Shown: positions 1 through 9,948 of the stretch, piece after piece
Layout of the letters: the number at the start of each line of letters is the position of its first letter
How positions within the stretch are numbered: position 1 is the first letter of the stretch
From: Arthrobacter sp. Soil782
Lineage (GTDB): Bacteria; Actinomycetota; Actinomycetes; Actinomycetales; Micrococcaceae
Assembly (NCBI RefSeq): GCF_001428435.1
Contig: NZ_LMSO01000007.1
Location: 124,001-188,000 of the forward strand
Direction: 5' to 3'
DNA length: 64,000 bases
The notes under the pieces: generated by a model
What the model saw: only the letters and a program-made list of their open reading frames with translations
Database searches by the model: none
What the model was told of the DNA's origin: nothing
Program-made: the position numbers and the translations under genes

Positions 1-174
1 AACCTCACGGTGGAGAACGCTTCGAGCTCGCCATACACCCTCGGATTGATGAGCATCGTCGCCGCTGTCGGGGTGCCCCTCGTGCTCGCCTACCAGGGCT
101 GGACCTACTGGGTCTTCCGGAAGCGCGTCACCGAAAAGAGCATCCCCGACGCACACTCGGTGAGCCCCCTGTGA
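1..174 (+). CDS. cydB: Cytochrome d ubiquinol oxidase subunit II, C-terminal end (partial)
   Basis: Open from the first base of the window, 57 codons then TGA. The translation contains the SSPYTL segment, a hydrophobic stretch and the YQGWTYWVFRKRV ending that is typical of the last transmembrane helix and cytoplasmic tail of CydB, the second subunit of the cytochrome bd quinol oxidase in the plasma membrane. The 5' part lies outside the window. The stop overlaps the GTG start of the next gene (GTGA), so the oxidase subunit and its CydDC maturation exporter are translationally coupled. Confidence 0.9.
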   Translation, partial: NLTVENASSSPYTLGLMSIVAAVGVPLVLAYQGWTYWVFRKRVTEKSIPDAHSVSPL

Positions 175-3100
175 TCGACCGGCTCCTGGCCCGCGGCCCC
201 GCCGGCATGTCCGTTCCGGTTCGTCCCGTGTACCTCCTCGGTGTTCTTGCTGCGGTCAAGGCAGTGGGGCTGGTCTTGGTCGCGGAAGCGATCGCCCGCG
301 GCGTCGCGGCTCTCGCCGGCGGTGCCCTGCCCTCGAGCGACCTGTTGGAGCTCGGGGTGGCGGGTGCAGTGCTGCGCGCAGGCGCTGCCTGGGCGCAGCA
401 GGGAACCGCTCAGCGCCTGGCATACGGCGTGAAGGAGCGGCTGCGGCGTGAGGCGCTTGAGCGCGTGCTTTCCGACGGCGGAACCACGAGTGGGAAGCAG
501 GGTACGGGCGCGCTCAGCGTGCTCCTCACCCGCGGGTTGGACGGCCTCGACAAGTACCACACGCAATACCTCCCCGCGCTTGTCACCTGCGCGGTGGTTC
601 CTCTCCTGATCGGCGCGCGCATTCTGGCTGCGGATTGGGTGAGCGCCGCGGTGATCGTCCTGACCATCCCGCTGATCCCCGTCTTCATGGTGTTGATCGG
701 TTGGCACACGCAGGACAGGACAGCTGAGGCGAGAGCGTCGCTCGATCGGCTCTCGGACCATCTGCTGGAACTCGCAAAAGGGCTGCCCGCCCTCGTTGGA
801 CTCGGCAGGGCAAGTGCCCAGACGCGGGCGCTGGAGGACATCGGCACCGGCTACTCCCGCCGGACCATGGAGACACTGCGCATCGCCTTCCTGTCATCCC
901 TCGCGCTCGAACTGATCAGCACGATTTCAGTGGCGGTCGTGGCCGTGTTCGTGGGCGTGCGGCTGATCCACGGCGAGGTGGGGCTTGAAGTGGGCCTGCT
1001 CGCCCTGATCCTCGCGCCGGAGTGCTACCTGCCGCTGCGGGACCTGGGGGCCGCGCACCATGCGAGCGACGACGGGCTGGAGGCAGGACGGGCGGTGCGG
1101 CACATCATCGATGCGCCACGGACGTCCGCCGCCGTGCCGGTCGGCCGCCCGGAAAACGCCGACGACGGTGCGTCCGGCGCCGAAGGCCTCACCCTGCGCT
1201 TCGAAGGCTCAGAGGCACCGATCGTTGAGAATCTCACCTTCCGCCTGTCCCCGGGGATCACTGCGCTGAGGGGTCCCAGCGGTTCCGGCAAGTCAACGCT
1301 GATGGGGCTACTGGCAGGAGTTCCCCAGCCCGGCCTTCACATTGATGGCGCGGTCAGGCCGCTCAGCGGCCCGCTCGGTTGGGTGCCGCAGCATCCCGAG
1401 CCGCTGATGGACACCGTTCGTGAAGAACTTGCCTTCTACGCGGAGTCACCGCTGGAAGACCAGGCGCTTCTTGGGCTGCTTGCGGCAGTGGACGGAAGCC
1501 AGTTGCTGGAGAAGTCCACCGGAGAACTGAGCCCGGGCGAACTCCGGAGGGTTGCGCTGGCCAGGGCCCTGCTGCGCACCGGGCCCGCCGGGGGAACATT
1601 GCTGCTCGATGAACCCACCGCCCACGTGGATGAGAACAGCTCGGCGGTTATCCGCCGAACAGTACGAAACCTGCCGTCAACGGTAACTGTTGTGCTGATC
1701 GCCCATGATGAACAGACCGCACGCCTCGCCGACCGCACGGTCGACCTCGGGTCAGCCCGAAGCCTGGCTACAGCGCCGCACACCGCGCACACCCAGAATC
1801 GAACGGGCGGAAATAACCCCGACCTGCGCGAAACCTCGCCATCTGCGCCTGCTCGATCCGGGTTGGCCGAGCCCATGATGGGCCACGGGACCGTTCGGAC
1901 AGCCCTGCGAGCGCTCGCACTGGTGCGCCCATGGTCCCCCCGGTTCCTCGCAGCACTCGCTTTCGGTACGGGCTCGTCTGTTTTCGCCGTGGCCCTCACA
2001 GCACTGTCCGGCTGGCTGATCGTCCGAGCGTCCGAACAGCCGCCCATCCTCTACCTTCTCGCAGCCATCGTGGGGGTTCGGTTCTTCGGTATCGGACGCT
2101 CCCTCTTGCGCTATTGCGAACGGCTGTGGTTGCACGAGAGTATCCTGCAGACCGCTGACGCTGTCCGCCTGCGGCTGTGGCATGCGTTGCTCGGCCGTGC
2201 GGAATCCTGGCGCTCGTTATCACGCGGATCGGGTGGCATCGAACGGCTCGTGGGCGATATTGACGAACTGAGGGACACCGCCGCGCGGGCGGTCTTCCCG
2301 CCGCTGACGGCGGTCCTGACCGGTCTGGCAGCCATTTGTACGACGGCGCTGCTGCTGCCGGACGCGATTCTCTGGCAGATCTTCGCCGTCGTTACCTGTC
2401 TACTGGCCGCCCCCGCCACCGCATTGCTGGCGGAACGGTCAGCGGGAGCAGCGGGCATCAGGCTGCGTGCGGCTTCCCTTGCCCAGACCACGGGTCTTCT
2501 GCGGGCATCACGAGATGTTGCGGTCAACGGGCTCACTGCAGGCGCTCTGAACCGCCTCGCTCGGCTGGAATCCCGTGCCGCCCGCGGCCTGCGCCGCAGC
2601 TCCTGGGCCGCCGGCATCGGGCAGGCACTCGTCGTCTTCGCGTGCGCCCTGGCCGCTGTCGCCGTCCTGGCAGGCTCGGCCGGGCAGAGCGCGGAAGTAG
2701 TGGCCGTCGTCGTACTCATGCAGCTTGCGCTCATTGAGCCGCTCGCGGCCGGGGTTACGGCCGTGCAGCAGTGGGCGCCACTGGGAGCCGTGACGCGCAG
2801 GCTCGACGCTCACCTAGTGCCCGCGGGCACCCCCGCCGGCCCGGTGCTCCGGAGAAATTTTCCAGAGCCTGCGCTCGGCGAGGACGCGCCGGTGCTCGCG
2901 CTGGTGGACGCCGCTGTGGGGTACGAGCCCGGTGCTCCGGTGGTCGAGGGCGTCACGCTCTCAGTTCGGAGCGGATCCTGGACCGCACTCACGGGTCCCT
3001 CGGGCAGCGGCAAATCGACCCTCATCGGCGCACTGCTCGGGTTCCTGCCGGTCAGCAGCGGCAGGTACCTGGCAGGGGCCGCGGCGGACGGCGGAATGCT

Positions 3101-3560
3101 GCCCGCCGCCTGGTGCCCGCAGGAAGGCCACCTGTTTGACTCCTCGGTGCGGGCCAACCTCCTGCTTGCCCGTTCCCCGCAGGAACACGCTGATGATGAT
3201 GAGCTGTGGCGGGTTCTCGAAGCCGTAGGGCTGGCCGATACCTTACGGGGGCGCACGGACGGGCTGGACACCAAAATCGGCCCGGGCGGGAACAGGTTCT
3301 CCGGCGGCGAGCGGCAGCGCCTCGCGGTTGCCCGTGCGCTGTTGACCAGAGCGTCGGTGCTGATCCTCGACGAGCCCACTGCCCACCTCGACGCCGACGG
3401 CGCTTCCCGCCTCCTGCGTGACCTGCGGAGCGGGCTGGGGGATCGGCCGGTGCTCCTCGTCACCCACGACAGCGCCGAAGCGCTCCGCTGTGACACCGGC
3501 GTCGAACTGGCTGCCGGCAGCGAGGGCAATCACTTAAGCTGGGAGCATGCCTACGCCTGA
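171..3560 (+). CDS. cydDC: Fused CydD-CydC thiol-reductant ABC exporter
   Basis: An 1129-residue protein holding two complete ABC exporter halves in one chain. The first (CydD-like) half has a membrane domain over about residues 15-320, a Walker A GPSGSGKST at 368-376, a signature LSPGELRR near 453 and a Walker B LLLDEPTAH near 477. A linker follows, then a second (CydC-like) membrane domain at about 590-830, Walker A at 942-950, signature FSGGERQR near 1043 and Walker B LILDEPTAH near 1065. CydDC families export cysteine or glutathione and are needed to assemble cytochrome bd; E. coli has two separate genes of about 570 residues each. The fusion is common in actinobacteria, so it is not a local accident. 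GTG start overlaps the cydB stop. Confidence 0.95.
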   Translation: MIDRLLARGPAGMSVPVRPVYLLGVLAAVKAVGLVLVAEAIARGVAALAGGALPSSDLLELGVAGAVLRAGAAWAQQGTAQRLAYGVKERLRREALERVLSDGGTTSGKQGTGALSVLLTRGLDGLDKYHTQYLPALVTCAVVPLLIGARILAADWVSAAVIVLTIPLIPVFMVLIGWHTQDRTAEARASLDRLSDHLLELAKGLPALVGLGRASAQTRALEDIGTGYSRRTMETLRIAFLSSLALELISTISVAVVAVFVGVRLIHGEVGLEVGLLALILAPECYLPLRDLGAAHHASDDGLEAGRAVRHIIDAPRTSAAVPVGRPENADDGASGAEGLTLRFEGSEAPIVENLTFRLSPGITALRGPSGSGKSTLMGLLAGVPQPGLHIDGAVRPLSGPLGWVPQHPEPLMDTVREELAFYAESPLEDQALLGLLAAVDGSQLLEKSTGELSPGELRRVALARALLRTGPAGGTLLLDEPTAHVDENSSAVIRRTVRNLPSTVTVVLIAHDEQTARLADRTVDLGSARSLATAPHTAHTQNRTGGNNPDLRETSPSAPARSGLAEPMMGHGTVRTALRALALVRPWSPRFLAALAFGTGSSVFAVALTALSGWLIVRASEQPPILYLLAAIVGVRFFGIGRSLLRYCERLWLHESILQTADAVRLRLWHALLGRAESWRSLSRGSGGIERLVGDIDELRDTAARAVFPPLTAVLTGLAAICTTALLLPDAILWQIFAVVTCLLAAPATALLAERSAGAAGIRLRAASLAQTTGLLRASRDVAVNGLTAGALNRLARLESRAARGLRRSSWAAGIGQALVVFACALAAVAVLAGSAGQSAEVVAVVVLMQLALIEPLAAGVTAVQQWAPLGAVTRRLDAHLVPAGTPAGPVLRRNFPEPALGEDAPVLALVDAAVGYEPGAPVVEGVTLSVRSGSWTALTGPSGSGKSTLIGALLGFLPVSSGRYLAGAAADGGMLPAAWCPQEGHLFDSSVRANLLLARSPQEHADDDELWRVLEAVGLADTLRGRTDGLDTKIGPGGNRFSGGERQRLAVARALLTRASVLILDEPTAHLDADGASRLLRDLRSGLGDRPVLLVTHDSAEALRCDTGVELAAGSEGNHLSWEHAYA
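3535..3540 (+). promoter_or_regulatory. Candidate -10 hexamer for leaderless GNAT gene
   Basis: TAAGCT ends exactly 6 bases before the ATG at 3547, which would place transcription start on or next to the start codon. The GGGAG between them is too close to the ATG to act as a normal ribosome binding site. No convincing -35 is seen. Lies inside the 3' end of cydDC. Confidence 0.4.
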
Positions 3561-4539
3561 GCTCATTCCAACCCACCAGCAGCTGAGCTGGCGGGCAATA
3601 ACAGCCATAGACCTTGAGGACTGGGAGTCGCTGCTTCGCCGGATGGCGGTCGCTGACAAGCCGGACTGGATCGAACAGCGCGCTGACCTGGAGGAAGTCC
3701 TCAAAGCTTCCAAGAATGATCCCGTGCTGGACACCGTCATGGGTTTCGATGATGGCGGTACACCGCGCGCCTTCGGGCGGATCAGTGCAAATCCGGGTTC
3801 GCAGCTGGTACACGTTTTTGGGGGAGTCGATCCGGAATGGCGACGGCGGGGGATCGGCCGGGCGATTCACGGCTGGCAGGTCGAGCGTGCGGGTAAGAGA
3901 CTGGCGGAAGCAGGGGTGGAAGGAGGCTTCATCCGTTCCTACGTGGAGGAGCTCAATCCGGGGCATCGCGCGCTCATGGAGTCGGCCGGCGGCACCATCA
4001 CCCGGTGGTTCACGGAAATGACCCGCGATCTCTCGGCGGACATCCCGGAGGTCGATCTCGACCCGGAATTCGAGATCGTAGCGTTCAGCGACGACCTCTC
4101 CGAAGCCATCCGCCTGGCGCATAACGAGGCTTTCCAGGATCACTGGGGGAGTGAGCCTCGGGATGAGGAGAGCTGGCGGTTCACCGTCACCCACCCGGAG
4201 TTTCGGGCGGAGTGGAGCCTTGCCGTCATCGACAACTCCTCCGGTGAGGTGGCCGCGTACGAGATCGCGAGCTATGACCCCGAGTCCAGGGAACTGGTCG
4301 GCCACGATGAGGGCTACACCGAGCTGCTGGGCGTGAGACGCGACTGGCGTGGGCGTCGTCTCGCACCTGCGCTCCTGGCCGAAGCCATGCGCCGTTTCAA
4401 GGCAGACGGCATGGAGAACGCCGGCCTGGGCGTGGACACCGAGAACCCCTCCGGCGCCCTCGGCCTGTATGAGCGCATGGGGTACACCCCAACGCGCCGG
4501 TCGATGGTCTTCGAGAAGCAGCTCGCGCAGCCGGAGTAG
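3547..4539 (+). CDS. Tandem double-GNAT N-acetyltransferase
   Basis: 330 residues with two GNAT folds. The acetyl-CoA-binding loop of the first is EWRRRGIGRAI near residues 97-107; that of the second is DWRGRRLAPALLAEAM near 262-277, followed by the usual ENPSGALGLYERMGY end of motif B. The tandem layout and length resemble MshD (mycothiol synthase), but nothing specific to MshD can be recognised and no mycothiol gene is nearby, so the substrate is open. The ATG start overlaps the end of cydDC by 14 bases. It converges on parC with only 9 bases between the stops. Confidence 0.85.
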   Translation: MPTPELIPTHQQLSWRAITAIDLEDWESLLRRMAVADKPDWIEQRADLEEVLKASKNDPVLDTVMGFDDGGTPRAFGRISANPGSQLVHVFGGVDPEWRRRGIGRAIHGWQVERAGKRLAEAGVEGGFIRSYVEELNPGHRALMESAGGTITRWFTEMTRDLSADIPEVDLDPEFEIVAFSDDLSEAIRLAHNEAFQDHWGSEPRDEESWRFTVTHPEFRAEWSLAVIDNSSGEVAAYEIASYDPESRELVGHDEGYTELLGVRRDWRGRRLAPALLAEAMRRFKADGMENAGLGVDTENPSGALGLYERMGYTPTRRSMVFEKQLAQPE

Positions 4540-4548
4540 TACCGGCGC

Positions 4549-7026
4549 CTACTCCGGACTTGGCCCGATCGCCTCGACGGGTTGTGACAGCGCCACCCCT
4601 GACCCGTCGCGGCGCCCGTGTTCGGTCGGAAGTGCGCGGGCGACGCCGGTGGCTGATACCGCCCGCGCCGGCCCGTGTCCCGCCCACGCAAGCACCAGAT
4701 GGTCCTCGCCCTTCAGGAAGCGGTGGCAACGGACACCGCCCGTTGCCCGTCCCTTGGCCGGGTACTCTGCAAACTCCGTCACCTTCACCGATCCGGGGGT
4801 GGTTCCGGGCAGCGCCTCGCTCCCGGCTGCAATGGTGACGACGACGGCGGCAGGATCTCCCGCGCGCACCACACCGAAAAAGAGGACGGTGTCCTCAGCT
4901 CCCAGCTTGATGCCGGCCACGCCACCTGCGGTGCGCCCCTGAGGCCGAACCGCGCCACCCGGGAAGCGCAATAGCTGCGCTTCCCGAGTGATGAAAACGA
5001 GGTCGTCGGAGTCCTCAGCGGCCGCAAGGCCGACCACACTGTCCCGCGGCTTGAGGGTGATTGCCTCCCAATCATCCCGGTTGAGCGGGTAGTCCGGGAC
5101 TACACGCTTGACGATCCCCTGGGCGGTTCCAAGCGCGAACGTCTTGTCCAGCGGGACGAGGCCCACCAGCGATTCGCCGCGCTCCAGCGTGATGAACTCC
5201 TTGATGGAAACCCCGCCGGCCAGATTCGGTGTGGTGTTCGTCGGCGGCAGAGCGGGCATGTCCACAACCTGGAGCCGCAGCATGCGGCCCGCCGAGGTGA
5301 GGGCGCCGATCTCCGCTCGGGCGGTGGTTGCGACAACAGAGGTGAAGGCGTCGTGCTTGACGCGTTGGCCGCCGTCGGACATCGGCTCCCGTCCCGTGGT
5401 GCGGGCGAGCTGTCCTGAGGTCGAGAGAAGAACCCAGCAGGGGTCGTCGGCGATCTCCAGGGCAAGAGGCGCTTTGGCTCCGTTGCCGGCAGGAGTGGGC
5501 AGAACCGTGCCCTTCAACGGCGCGCTGGCCTCCGACTCCAGAAGCACGGTGCGCCGCGGCGTGGCGAACTGTTCCGCGATGGCGGCGAGTTCATCCGATA
5601 CCAGCCCTCGCAGGCTCTGCTCGGAGCCGAGGATTTCCTCAAGTGCGGCAATCTCCCTGCGCAGCTCGTCCTGCTCCTTCTCCAGCTCGATGCGGGAGTA
5701 CTTGGTCAGCTGGCGCAACCGGAGTTCAAGAATGTAGTTGGCCTGGATCTCGGTCAGATCATAGATTGCCATCAGCCGCTCGCGGGCAGCTGCGGCCTCA
5801 TCCGAGGACCGGATGATTTGGATGACCTCGTCGATGTCCACAATGGCAATCAGCAGGCCTTCAACGAGGTGAAGCCGGTCCTTCTTCTTCCCGAGCCGGT
5901 AGGAGGTACGGCGCCGGACAACCGAGATCCGGTGGCTGACGTACACCTGAAGCAGTTCGACCAGACCGAGGGTGCGGGGCTGGCCGTCCACCAGGGTGAC
6001 GTTGTTGATGCCGAAGGAATCCTCCATCGGCGAGTACCGGTAGAGCTGCGCCAGCACGGCGTTGGGATTGAAGCCGTTCTTGAGCTCGATGACCAGCCGC
6101 AGCCCGTGCGTACGGTCAGTCAAATCCACGATGTCGGAAATGCCCTGCAGCTTCTTCGCTGTTACAGCATCCTTGATCTTCTCGATCACCTTTTCCGGAC
6201 CCACCATGTAGGGCAGTTCCGTGACCACCAACCCGGTGCGGCGGGCCGAAAGCTGCTCAACCTCCACGGTGGCGCGGGTCTTGAAGGAGCCGCGGCCGCT
6301 CGCATACGCGTCACGGATGCCGTCCAGCCCGACGATCTTGCCGCCGCTCGGGAGGTCCGGCCCCGGAACGAAGCGCATGAGGTCTTCAAGCGTGGCGTCC
6401 GGGTTGTCGATCAGGTGCCGTGCCGCTGAAATGACCTCCCCGAGGTTGTGCGGCGCCATGTTGGTGGCCATGCCGACAGCGATTCCGGTTGCACCGTTGA
6501 CGAGGAGGTTCGGGAAGGCTGCCGGGAGGACCTCGGGCTGGGTGAGCTGATTGTCGTAGTTCGGAATGAAATCGACGACGTCCTCGCCGAGGTGGTCCGT
6601 CATGGTCAGGGCCGCAGCAGCGAGCCGCGCCTCGGTGTAGCGGGCGGCGGCCGGGCCGTCATCGAGCGAACCGAAGTTTCCGTGCCCGTCAATCAGGGGA
6701 AGGCGGAGCGAAAAGTCCTGGGCCATGCGCACCATGGCGTCGTAGATGGCTGCATCGCCATGGGGGTGAAGCTTGCCCATGACCTCTCCGACTACGCGCG
6801 CCGACTTCACGTGGCCGCGCTCGGGACGCAAACCCATGTCAGTCATCATGTACAGGATCCGGCGCTGTACTGGCTTCAAGCCGTCGCGGGCGTCAGGGAG
6901 GGCACGCGAGTAGATCACCGAATAGGCGTATTCCAGGAAGGAGCCCTCCATTTCGGAGGTGACGTCGATGTCGATGATCTTCTCGGTGTAATCCCTCTCG
7001 GGGGGTGTGGCTTGGCGCCTTGCCAT
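4549..7026 (-). CDS. parC: DNA topoisomerase IV subunit A (ParC-type GyrA paralogue)
   Basis: 825 residues from the ATG at 7026 (AAGGA about 10 bases upstream); an in-frame ATG 25 codons earlier has no such support. The breakage-reunion domain carries the catalytic AARYTEARL with Tyr130, preceded by Arg129, and the quinolone region [12 protein letters not shown] at 87-98. The C-terminal half shows beta-pinwheel blades, for example [15 protein letters not shown], but no QRRGGRG GyrA box, so decatenation rather than supercoiling is expected. The partner parE is not in the window. In Streptomyces the parC gene also lies close to genes for a GNAT/acyl-CoA ligase fusion and SepH, which fits this neighbourhood. 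The position of E. coli GyrA Ser83 is Ala92 here. Confidence 0.9.
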   Translation of the reverse strand: MARRQATPPERDYTEKIIDIDVTSEMEGSFLEYAYSVIYSRALPDARDGLKPVQRRILYMMTDMGLRPERGHVKSARVVGEVMGKLHPHGDAAIYDAMVRMAQDFSLRLPLIDGHGNFGSLDDGPAAARYTEARLAAAALTMTDHLGEDVVDFIPNYDNQLTQPEVLPAAFPNLLVNGATGIAVGMATNMAPHNLGEVISAARHLIDNPDATLEDLMRFVPGPDLPSGGKIVGLDGIRDAYASGRGSFKTRATVEVEQLSARRTGLVVTELPYMVGPEKVIEKIKDAVTAKKLQGISDIVDLTDRTHGLRLVIELKNGFNPNAVLAQLYRYSPMEDSFGINNVTLVDGQPRTLGLVELLQVYVSHRISVVRRRTSYRLGKKKDRLHLVEGLLIAIVDIDEVIQIIRSSDEAAAARERLMAIYDLTEIQANYILELRLRQLTKYSRIELEKEQDELRREIAALEEILGSEQSLRGLVSDELAAIAEQFATPRRTVLLESEASAPLKGTVLPTPAGNGAKAPLALEIADDPCWVLLSTSGQLARTTGREPMSDGGQRVKHDAFTSVVATTARAEIGALTSAGRMLRLQVVDMPALPPTNTTPNLAGGVSIKEFITLERGESLVGLVPLDKTFALGTAQGIVKRVVPDYPLNRDDWEAITLKPRDSVVGLAAAEDSDDLVFITREAQLLRFPGGAVRPQGRTAGGVAGIKLGAEDTVLFFGVVRAGDPAAVVVTIAAGSEALPGTTPGSVKVTEFAEYPAKGRATGGVRCHRFLKGEDHLVLAWAGHGPARAVSATGVARALPTEHGRRDGSGVALSQPVEAIGPSPE

Positions 7027-7112
7027 GGTGTGTCGAATCCTTCGGCAGCTGATCGCGTAGGTGGTATGCGGTGGTCGGTAGGTCGTGTGGGCGGACGGCA
7101 ACCGGGCTCCGG

Positions 7113-7142
7113 CTGACGGAAAAGGCAGCCGCCCACTACTGT
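7113..7142 (+). promoter_or_regulatory. Candidate promoter of the PatA-like gene
   Basis: CTGACG (7113-7118) and TACTGT (7137-7142) are 18 bases apart, and the hexamer ends 6 bases before the ATG at 7149. This is the arrangement of a leaderless actinobacterial promoter. It sits in the divergent gap between parC and this gene. Confidence 0.5.
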
Positions 7143-7148
7143 GAGTCT

Positions 7149-9863
7149 ATGGTGGCTGACGGACTATACCCCGAATATTGGGAGGCGGACGTCGTGTTGC
7201 GGGACGGCTCGACCGGCCATCTCCGGCCCATCTCGCCCCTGGATGCGGACGCCGTCCAGGCATTCCATATGAGGCAGTCCCAGAACTCCATCTACCTGCG
7301 GTTCTTCACCTATAAGGCCTCGCTGAGCGCCAAGGAACTCAAGCGGTTCACCGAGGTGGACCACGCGGGCCGCGTGGCGTTCGTCGTGACCCGTGGCCAG
7401 GACATCATCGGCATCGGCCGTTATGACCGCCTCGATGATCCCGACGAGGCCGAGGTCGCCTTCAACGTATCTGACGCCTATCAGGGACGGGGGTTGGGGT
7501 CTATCCTGCTCGAGCACCTCGCCGTCGCAGCCCGGGAGAACGGCATCCGGCGATTCACCGCCGAGGTGCTGCCCGAAAACCGGAAGATGATCACGGTGTT
7601 CGCCGAAGCCGGCTACGAGGTGGACCGCCGCTTCGATGACGGTGTCGTGGAGCTGACGTTCAATATCGACCCGACCGACAAGTCCCGCGAAGTGATGGAA
7701 GCACGTGAGCACCGCGCGGAGGCGCGCAGCATGCAGACCCTGCTGGCGCCGTCGTCGGTTGCAGTGATCGGTGCCAGCCGCAGCTGGGGGAGCGTGGGCT
7801 ACTCGCTGCTCGAACACATCGTCGACGGTGGATTCACCGGGCCGGTTGCCGGCGTCAACCCCGAGGCGTTCGAGCTTAACGGCATGGTGGCCTACGGCTC
7901 CATTGCAGAGATACCCCATCCCGTGGATCTCGCCGTGATTGCGGTGCCCTACGATCAGGTGCTCGCTGTTGCCGGGGAGTGCGGGCGGGCAGGTGTGAAA
8001 GGGCTGCTTGTCGCGACGGCGGGATTCGCCGACGACGACGGCGAAGGACTCGCGCGCCAGCGCGCGCTGGTGCACAGCGCCCGTTCCTACGGCATGCGGG
8101 TGGTGGGTCCGGCATCCCTGGGCATCATCAACACGGATCCAGCCGTGCGGCTGAATGCATCGATGGCGCCCGAATTGCCGGAGCGCGGCGGGCTGGGCCT
8201 CTTCAGTCAGTCAGCAGCAATCGGCGTCATGCTCCATGCCGCCGCCAGCCGGCGCGCCATCGGATTGTCCTCGGCGCTGTCCGCCGGCAACCGGGCGGAC
8301 GTCTCCGGTAATGACGCCATGCAGTACTGGGAGGATGATCCGAACACCCGGGCCGTAGCACTGTACCTGGAGTCGATCGGCAATCCGCGCAAATTCTCAC
8401 GGATCGCACGCAGACTTTCCCGCATGAAGCCGGTTATCGTCGCCAAGTCGGACGTCATGGGACTGCAGCTGCCGCCCGGCCACGCGGTACGCACAACGCA
8501 GGCGCCCAGTGGCGCACTCGACGCGATGTTGCGGCAGTCCGGCGTAATCCGCGTCGAGACCACCGAACAACTGATGGACGTAGCGCAGATTGTGGTCGGC
8601 CAGCCTGTTCCCGGCGGAACGGGAGTGGCTGTCTTCAGCAACTCACTTGCCCTGGGGAAAGTGCTCGCGGACGCGGCGCTTGCACAGGAACTGAACGTGG
8701 TGCGGCTGAATGCGCACCTTGATCTCGACGCAGGGCAGTCCGTGGCACTGTCCGCCCTCAAAACGGCGTTCACCGAGGCACTCGCGGATGCGGAGGTGCA
8801 CTCCCTCATTCTTACGCTCATTCCGGTGGTCGGGCTTTCCTTCGAGGCGATCCTGCCGGTGCTGCAGGAGTGCGGCGCCGCTGCGGCCAAGCCAGTTGTC
8901 GCGTGCTTCACCGGCGTGCTGGATCCGGCCGCGCAGCTTGAGGGGTTGCGTGCCGCCCGCGGTACTTATCCACGCCGCGGGGACGAGCCCGGAGACGGCG
9001 ACGCCTCCGTACCTTGCTTTGCCAGTCCCGGAGCCGCTGTGTCTGCGCTGGGCGCGGTGGTCCGGTACGGCCGCTGGAGGGAGCGCGAGCATGGTGTGTT
9101 CGCGGAGCTGGACAGCGTCGATGAGGAAGGCGCTGCTGCCCTGCTCGGCAGTGTCCTGTCCGATGTGCGGGATGTGGGGCTGCGCCGTCTCGACAGCGGT
9201 CAGCTGCACGAGCTCCTCGACTGCTACGGCATCAACGTGCTGCCCTCGATTCCCTTCGACTCAGCTGACGAGGCTGTCGAGGCCGCAGACTCGCTGGGCT
9301 GGCCGGTTGCGCTGAAGACGGTTGAAGAGAATTTGCGGCACCGCCTCGATTTCGGCGGAGTGCGGCTCAACATCCCGGATGCCTCCGGCCTGCGCGCGGG
9401 GATCGAAGCCATGCGGGCCGAACTTCGCCCCTTCGGGAGTCCCGGCCTGGAAGTCCAGCCCATGGCGCCGCCGGGGCAGGCCTGCGTGATCAGGGCGATC
9501 GAGGACCCCCTGCTTGGACCTGTAGTGTCATTCGGGATGGCCGGAGATGCGGTGAACCTGCTCGACGACTGGGCGCACGGCATTCCGCCGCTGACCACTT
9601 CGGACGCTGCAGATCTTCTCCGGACGCCGCGGGCAAGCCGCAGGCTTTTCGGCTACCAGGGGCTGCCGCCAGTGGACGTTCCAGCCATCGAGGATCTCCT
9701 CCTGCGGGTTGCCCTGCTCAAGGACCGGCATCCCGAGATTTCGTTGCTGCGTTTCAACCCCGTTCTGGTCTCAGCCAGCGGGCTCGCCGTCCTCAGCGCA
9801 GAAATCAGCGTAGGAAACCCCCAGCAACGTACTGACAGCGCACGCCGGGCGATGCGCGACTGA
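7149..9863 (+). CDS. GNAT / NDP-forming acyl-CoA synthetase-like fusion, PatA-type protein acetyltransferase
   Basis: 904 residues from the ATG at 7149. Order of domains: GNAT at about 10-175 with the acetyl-CoA loop AYQGRGLGSILLEHL; CoA-binding Rossmann domain about 195-310; succinyl-CoA-ligase-like region about 320-620; ATP-grasp domain about 680-895. Streptomyces lividans PatA has the same GNAT-first order and acetylates acyl-CoA synthetases, whereas enteric Pat has the GNAT last. In the ligase part the catalytic SHTG motif of true ADP-forming synthetases is replaced by VRTTQAP, so the phospho-histidine appears to be missing and the ligase half is probably an acetyl-CoA sensor. Start supported by a -10 hexamer 6 bases upstream; no ribosome binding site is seen. 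Confidence 0.85.
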   Translation: MVADGLYPEYWEADVVLRDGSTGHLRPISPLDADAVQAFHMRQSQNSIYLRFFTYKASLSAKELKRFTEVDHAGRVAFVVTRGQDIIGIGRYDRLDDPDEAEVAFNVSDAYQGRGLGSILLEHLAVAARENGIRRFTAEVLPENRKMITVFAEAGYEVDRRFDDGVVELTFNIDPTDKSREVMEAREHRAEARSMQTLLAPSSVAVIGASRSWGSVGYSLLEHIVDGGFTGPVAGVNPEAFELNGMVAYGSIAEIPHPVDLAVIAVPYDQVLAVAGECGRAGVKGLLVATAGFADDDGEGLARQRALVHSARSYGMRVVGPASLGIINTDPAVRLNASMAPELPERGGLGLFSQSAAIGVMLHAAASRRAIGLSSALSAGNRADVSGNDAMQYWEDDPNTRAVALYLESIGNPRKFSRIARRLSRMKPVIVAKSDVMGLQLPPGHAVRTTQAPSGALDAMLRQSGVIRVETTEQLMDVAQIVVGQPVPGGTGVAVFSNSLALGKVLADAALAQELNVVRLNAHLDLDAGQSVALSALKTAFTEALADAEVHSLILTLIPVVGLSFEAILPVLQECGAAAAKPVVACFTGVLDPAAQLEGLRAARGTYPRRGDEPGDGDASVPCFASPGAAVSALGAVVRYGRWREREHGVFAELDSVDEEGAAALLGSVLSDVRDVGLRRLDSGQLHELLDCYGINVLPSIPFDSADEAVEAADSLGWPVALKTVEENLRHRLDFGGVRLNIPDASGLRAGIEAMRAELRPFGSPGLEVQPMAPPGQACVIRAIEDPLLGPVVSFGMAGDAVNLLDDWAHGIPPLTTSDAADLLRTPRASRRLFGYQGLPPVDVPAIEDLLLRVALLKDRHPEISLLRFNPVLVSASGLAVLSAEISVGNPQQRTDSARRAMRD

Positions 9864-9948
9864 CTCGCCCCCAGGCAGCCCCGCCGTGCCCGGTGCCTGG
9901 GTCCACACCGGTTAGGCGTGCGCCCTCGGCATAAGTCACACTGGAACC

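Noticed and set aside
105..761. 218-codon open frame antisense to the cydB-cydDC junction
   Set aside because: Polar, His/Gln/Arg-rich translation typical of antisense GC-rich frames; crosses two real genes.
171..3560. cydDC as a sequencing error that joins two genes
   Set aside because: The linker between the two halves is continuous and both halves are intact; fused cydDC genes are usual in actinobacteria.
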